A DNA stretch of 64,000 bases, from the NCBI GenBank assembly GCA_963715285.1, contig CAVQRU010000039.1, forward strand, positions 25,701 to 89,700, in the 5' to 3' direction. How positions within the stretch are numbered: position 1 is the stretch's first letter; each line of letters starts with the position of its first letter. The notes under the pieces are model-generated. The model did not search any database. It saw only the letters and a list, made by a program, of their open reading frames with translations, and was not told the origin of the DNA. Source of the stretch: Sva-07 sp963715285. Its GTDB lineage: Bacteria > Actinomycetota > Acidimicrobiia > Acidimicrobiales > Ilumatobacteraceae. A program made the translations under genes and the position numbers. Shown here one piece after another: positions 60,787 through 64,000 of this stretch.

Positions 60787-61374
60787 ATGGGCATCGTGAA
60801 TGATGTGCGCGACGACGGCCTCGGTGGGCTGTCGCACAACGTCATCACCGGGAAACTCGAAGATCTCGTCAACTGGTCACGGGCGCGTTCGTCATGGCCG
60901 GCGTCGTTCGGTCTGGCGTGCTGCGCGATCGAGATGATGGCCACCGGAGCCGCGCACTACGACATCTCGCGCTTCGGCATGGAGGTGTTCCGTGCGTCAC
61001 CGCGACAGGCCGACATCATGATCGTCGCCGGCCGGGTGAGCCAGAAGATGGCTCCGGTCCTGCGCCAGGTGTACGACCAGATGATGGAGCCCAAGTGGGT
61101 GATCTCGATGGGCGTGTGCGCGTCGTCGGGCGGGATGTTCAACAACTACGCGATCGTGCAGGGGGTCGACCAGGTCGTCCCCGTCGACGTGTATGCGCCG
61201 GGTTGCCCGCCGACGCCGGAGACCCTGATCCACGCGATCGAGACCCTCCACGGGCTCATCGAGACCAACCAGATCCTGAAGCGCCGCGACGAGACCGGCG
61301 CGGGCGCGAACGTGCACGTCGAGTACATCGAGCCCACCGGCGTACCGGTGTTGCTCGGGACGAAGCAGCCATGA
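60787..61374 (+). CDS. nuoB: NADH-quinone oxidoreductase subunit B
   Basis: The 195-residue subunit binds the N2 [4Fe-4S] cluster near quinone. Cluster cysteines are visible in LACCAIEMM, GVCASSGG and YAPGCPPTPE. GAGGAG lies before the ATG. Its end overlaps nuoC by four bases (ATGA). Confidence 0.95.
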   Translation: MGIVNDVRDDGLGGLSHNVITGKLEDLVNWSRARSSWPASFGLACCAIEMMATGAAHYDISRFGMEVFRASPRQADIMIVAGRVSQKMAPVLRQVYDQMMEPKWVISMGVCASSGGMFNNYAIVQGVDQVVPVDVYAPGCPPTPETLIHAIETLHGLIETNQILKRRDETGAGANVHVEYIEPTGVPVLLGTKQP

Positions 61375-61898
61375 GCGACGTCACCGCCGACGAGACCGTC
61401 GCCGAGACCCCCGACGACACGGAGATCGCCCCCGAAGTCCACGGCTGCCCGGTCGTCGATTCCAACGGCCAGACGGTGCTCCACGTGCCGCGCGACCGGT
61501 ACCTCGACGTCGTCAAGGCCCTCGCCGACGACGGCTACGCGATGTGCGTCGATCTCACCGCCGTCGACGGTCTCGAGCTCGCCGGCCGACAGCTCCCACC
61601 CGGAGTGACACCCGAGCGCTTCGAGGTCGTCGTCAACCTGCTCGACATCCGCAACCGACGTCGACTCCGTCTCCGTGTCCAGGTCCCCGAGGACGACGCG
61701 GTGCTGCCGACGTTGTTCGACGTGCACCCGGGCACCGAGGCGATGGAGCGTGAGGTCTTCGACATGTTCGGCGTGTCCTTCGCCGACCATCCCGACCTCA
61801 CCCGCATCCTGATGCCCGAGGACTGGGTCGGACATCCCCTCCGCAAGGACTACGACGTGGGTCGGATCCCGGTCCAGTTCAAGGAGGCGAACACATGA
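61371..61898 (+). CDS. nuoC: NADH-quinone oxidoreductase subunit C
   Basis: The 175-residue subunit of the peripheral arm has the 30-kDa signature around EREVFDMFGVSFADHPDLTR and the GHPLRKDY end. It overlaps nuoB and nuoD by four bases each. It is not fused to NuoD. Confidence 0.94.
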   Translation: MSDVTADETVAETPDDTEIAPEVHGCPVVDSNGQTVLHVPRDRYLDVVKALADDGYAMCVDLTAVDGLELAGRQLPPGVTPERFEVVVNLLDIRNRRRLRLRVQVPEDDAVLPTLFDVHPGTEAMEREVFDMFGVSFADHPDLTRILMPEDWVGHPLRKDYDVGRIPVQFKEANT

Positions 61899-63277
61899 GC
61901 GAATCGACCATCGACGCGTCCACCGTCGACGAAGCGCCCACCGACTTCTACGAACGTTCCGTTGCCGGCACCGACGAGGGTGATCAGCAGCTGCGTCCGC
62001 GCAGCGAACAGACCGCCAAGGAGCTGCTGCGCGAGGTCGGGTCGGTGCTGCGCATGTCGGAGGCCGACGCCGCCATGCTCGGCGAGCTGCCCGACGACCC
62101 CGACGACGATCAGACGATGATCATCAACATGGGTCCGCAGCACCCGTCGACCCACGGTGTGCTGCGCCTGATGCTCGAACTGCAGGGCGAGACGGTGCTG
62201 CGGTGCAAGCCGATCATCGGCTACCTGCACACCGGCATGGAGAAGACGGGTGAACAGCTGACCTTCGCGCAGGGTGGCACGAACGTCACCCGCATGGACT
62301 ATCTGAGCCCGCTCGCCAACGAGCTGGTGTTCTCGATGGCCACCGAGAAGCTGCTCGGCATCGACGGCGACATCCCCGAGCGGGCCGTGTGGATCCGCAT
62401 GTTGCTCGCGGAGATGAACCGCATGAGCAGCCATCTGCTCTTCATGGCCACCAACGGCATGGACCTCGGAGCCGTGTCGATGATGATCTACGGCTGGCGT
62501 GAACGCGAAGAGGTGCTGCGGTTCTTCCAGGAGGTCACCGGCCTGCGGATGAACCACAACTACATCCGCCCGGGCGGCCTCGCCGCCGACCTGCCGCCCG
62601 GTTGGCGCGACGGCGTCCTGCGGATCCTCGACATGCTGCCGGAGCGTCTCGACGAGTACGACATCCTGATGACGGGCCAGCCGATCTGGCGCGAGCGTCT
62701 CCAGGGCGTCGGTGTCATCACGCCGCAGGAGGCACTGGCACTCGGTGCCACCGGCCCGATCCTGCGCTCGACCGGAGTCGAGTGGGACCTGCGCCGCGAT
62801 CAGCCGTACCTGCACTACGACGAGATGGACTTCGACGTCGTCGTCGGCTCCTACGGCGATGCCTTCGATCGCTACGCGATCAGGCTCGCAGAGATCCGTG
62901 AGTCGATGAAGATCGTCAGGCAGATCCTCGATCGGATGCCCGGTGGCGACTATCGGATCCAGGACAAGAAGGTCACGCCACCGCCGCGGGCGCGCATCGA
63001 CGAGTCGATGGAGGCGCTGATCCACCACTTCAAGATCTTCACGGAGGGCTTCAAGGTGCCCGAGGGCGAGGTCTACGTCGGCATCGAGAGCCCCCGCGGG
63101 GAGATCGGCTGCTACATCGTCAGCGACGGTTCCGCCAACCCCTACCGGATGCACATGCGCGATCCGAGTTTCGTCAACATCCAATGCCTGCCGCACATGA
63201 TGCGCGGCGGTCTCGTCGCCGACGCGGTCGCCGTGATCTCCAGCGTCGACCCCGTGCTCGGAGGAGTGGACCGGTGA
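61895..63277 (+). CDS. nuoD: NADH-quinone oxidoreductase subunit D
   Basis: The 460-residue subunit helps form the quinone site. The NMGPQHPSTHGVLRL and RPGGLAADLP segments and the C-terminal VDPVLGGVDR are typical. An N-terminal extension of about 70 residues precedes the core. ATGA and GTGA overlaps link it to nuoC and nuoE. Confidence 0.95.
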   Translation: MSESTIDASTVDEAPTDFYERSVAGTDEGDQQLRPRSEQTAKELLREVGSVLRMSEADAAMLGELPDDPDDDQTMIINMGPQHPSTHGVLRLMLELQGETVLRCKPIIGYLHTGMEKTGEQLTFAQGGTNVTRMDYLSPLANELVFSMATEKLLGIDGDIPERAVWIRMLLAEMNRMSSHLLFMATNGMDLGAVSMMIYGWREREEVLRFFQEVTGLRMNHNYIRPGGLAADLPPGWRDGVLRILDMLPERLDEYDILMTGQPIWRERLQGVGVITPQEALALGATGPILRSTGVEWDLRRDQPYLHYDEMDFDVVVGSYGDAFDRYAIRLAEIRESMKIVRQILDRMPGGDYRIQDKKVTPPPRARIDESMEALIHHFKIFTEGFKVPEGEVYVGIESPRGEIGCYIVSDGSANPYRMHMRDPSFVNIQCLPHMMRGGLVADAVAVISSVDPVLGGVDR

Positions 63278-63885
63278 GCAGACTCAGCGATCACAACGTG
63301 CTCGTGGCGAAGGAGATCATCGCCCGGTACCCGAAGAAGAAGTCGGCGCTGATCCCGCTCGTGCACCTCAGCCAGGAGCAGAACGGCTACGTCACCGACG
63401 ACGCGATGCGTCACGTCGCCGAGTTGATCGACGTCACCCCGGCGGAGGTCTACGGAACGGCGTCGTTCTACGAGATGTTCCGTTTCGAGCCGACCGGCAA
63501 GTACCTGATCAACATCTGCGGCACGATGTCGTGCCAGCTCATGGGAGCCGAGCAGTTGATGCACCACGCCGAGCACACCCTCGGCATCCGTGCCGGTTCC
63601 ACCACATCGGACGGCCTGATCACGCTGCAGCACGCCGAGTGTCAGGCCGCGTGCACCGAGGCGCCGACGCTGCAGGTCAACTACCGACACCGCTATCGGG
63701 TCACTCCGGAGGCGTTCGACCGGCTCGTCGACGACCTCCGCTCCGGCGCCCTCGACGATGTGGTCCCTCCCCACGGCACACTTGCCCGCAACCGCCAACA
63801 GATTCCCGCCGAGCGCTGGGTCGGTGCCCCCGACCCCGACGACGTCACGGAAGGACCCGCCTGGATCCAGGTGACCCCCGCATGA
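63274..63885 (+). CDS. nuoE: NADH-quinone oxidoreductase subunit E
   Basis: The 203-residue thioredoxin-like subunit binds the N1a [2Fe-2S] cluster. The four cysteines lie in CGTMSC and ECQAAC. The C-terminal 45 residues extend beyond the core family length. GTG start overlaps nuoD and its stop overlaps nuoF (ATGA). Confidence 0.94.
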   Translation: MSRLSDHNVLVAKEIIARYPKKKSALIPLVHLSQEQNGYVTDDAMRHVAELIDVTPAEVYGTASFYEMFRFEPTGKYLINICGTMSCQLMGAEQLMHHAEHTLGIRAGSTTSDGLITLQHAECQAACTEAPTLQVNYRHRYRVTPEAFDRLVDDLRSGALDDVVPPHGTLARNRQQIPAERWVGAPDPDDVTEGPAWIQVTPA

Positions 63886-64000
63886 GCACCGAGCACACCG
63901 AGAACACCGACCGCGTGGTCAGCCCGCTGCCGTGGGCTCCGGGGTTCTACCCGGGCGATCGCCCGCAGATCGTCACGTCGCGCTTCCAGTACGAGGACGG
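63882..64000 (+). CDS. nuoF: NADH-quinone oxidoreductase subunit F, start only
   Basis: Thirty-nine codons are present before the window ends. The start overlaps the nuoE stop and the order nuoA-E predicts the flavin-binding NuoF subunit. No diagnostic motif falls inside the fragment, so the name rests on gene order. Confidence 0.75.
   Translation, partial: MSTEHTENTDRVVSPLPWAPGFYPGDRPQIVTSRFQYED

Noticed and set aside
60283..61374. True NuoA-NuoB fusion protein
   Set aside because: The linker is Arg-rich nonsense, while the next frame carries the real third helix of NuoA. nuoB also has its own ribosome site and start.
1..64000. CRISPR arrays, insertion sequences, prophage or integrase genes
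   Set aside because: No regularly spaced direct repeats, transposase or phage motifs were recognised in reading the window.

Overview
This 64 kb window comes from a high-GC actinobacterial chromosome. The gene content, the menaquinone-type respiratory genes, the two-gene ArsA-like pair and the abundance of starts with a TANNNT box only 6-8 nt upstream fit an Acidimicrobiia (Ilumatobacter-like) marine or soil lineage. That taxonomic placement is inference; no rRNA is present. Coding density is very high, no non-coding gap exceeds about 300 bases, and no prophage, insertion sequence or CRISPR array was seen.

Layout. 1-5.4 kb: a Nudix hydrolase, dUTPase, and a minus-strand operon with a coiled-coil membrane protein, a TelA-family protein, a VWA/solute-binding lipoprotein and a small membrane protein. 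5.5-10 kb: a DUF2817 zinc peptidase, a small antitoxin-like protein and the selenocysteine pair selA-selB. 10-14 kb: an NfeD-type membrane protein diverging from two ArsA/Get3-like ATPases, a receiver-domain protein and tRNA-Pro(CGG). 14-18 kb: a partly lower-GC stretch with a hydrolase-adenylate cyclase fusion, a monoacylglycerol-lipase-like hydrolase, a frameshifted aldose epimerase and a truncated serine hydrolase. 18-32 kb: SulP transporter, UvrD-like helicase, MazG-like protein, asd, a methyltransferase, a CorC/CNNM protein, lysC, a monooxygenase-fold protein, kynureninase, a lipoprotein, an ATP-dependent DNA ligase, a class III CoA-transferase and an SDR. 32-44 kb: two small stress-type proteins, a DEAD helicase fused to a cold-shock domain, GH38 alpha-mannosidase, an M20 amidohydrolase, a WXG100 protein with three downstream genes, coaA and an orphan DNA methylase.

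44-64 kb is mainly respiratory. An ECF sigma factor, with a divergent zinc-finger anti-sigma-like membrane protein, leads an operon for a lipoprotein cytochrome c, SCO, a cupredoxin and an unknown membrane protein. Then come map, a polyprenyl diphosphate synthase, trkA-trkH, a geranylgeranyl-reductase-type flavoprotein, and a menaquinol:cytochrome c reductase locus with split cytochrome b, Rieske and diheme cytochrome c. This locus also carries a double [4Fe-4S] ferredoxin and two unrecognised membrane proteins, and it runs straight into nuoA-nuoF. Quinone side-chain synthesis, quinone-tail reduction, the bc complex, complex I and cytochrome/copper maturation therefore sit close together.

Two coding genes (aldose epimerase and nuoA) carry an apparent single-base frameshift, so either genuine decay or base-call error must be kept in mind. 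The most noteworthy signals are the uniform leaderless-start promoter architecture, a long palindromic intergenic repeat present twice, the unusual bc-complex gene set with a recurring IPEHLLKR-type N-terminal peptide, the TelA/VWA operon, and a flavoprotein whose only sensible start is CTG just after an in-frame TGA.
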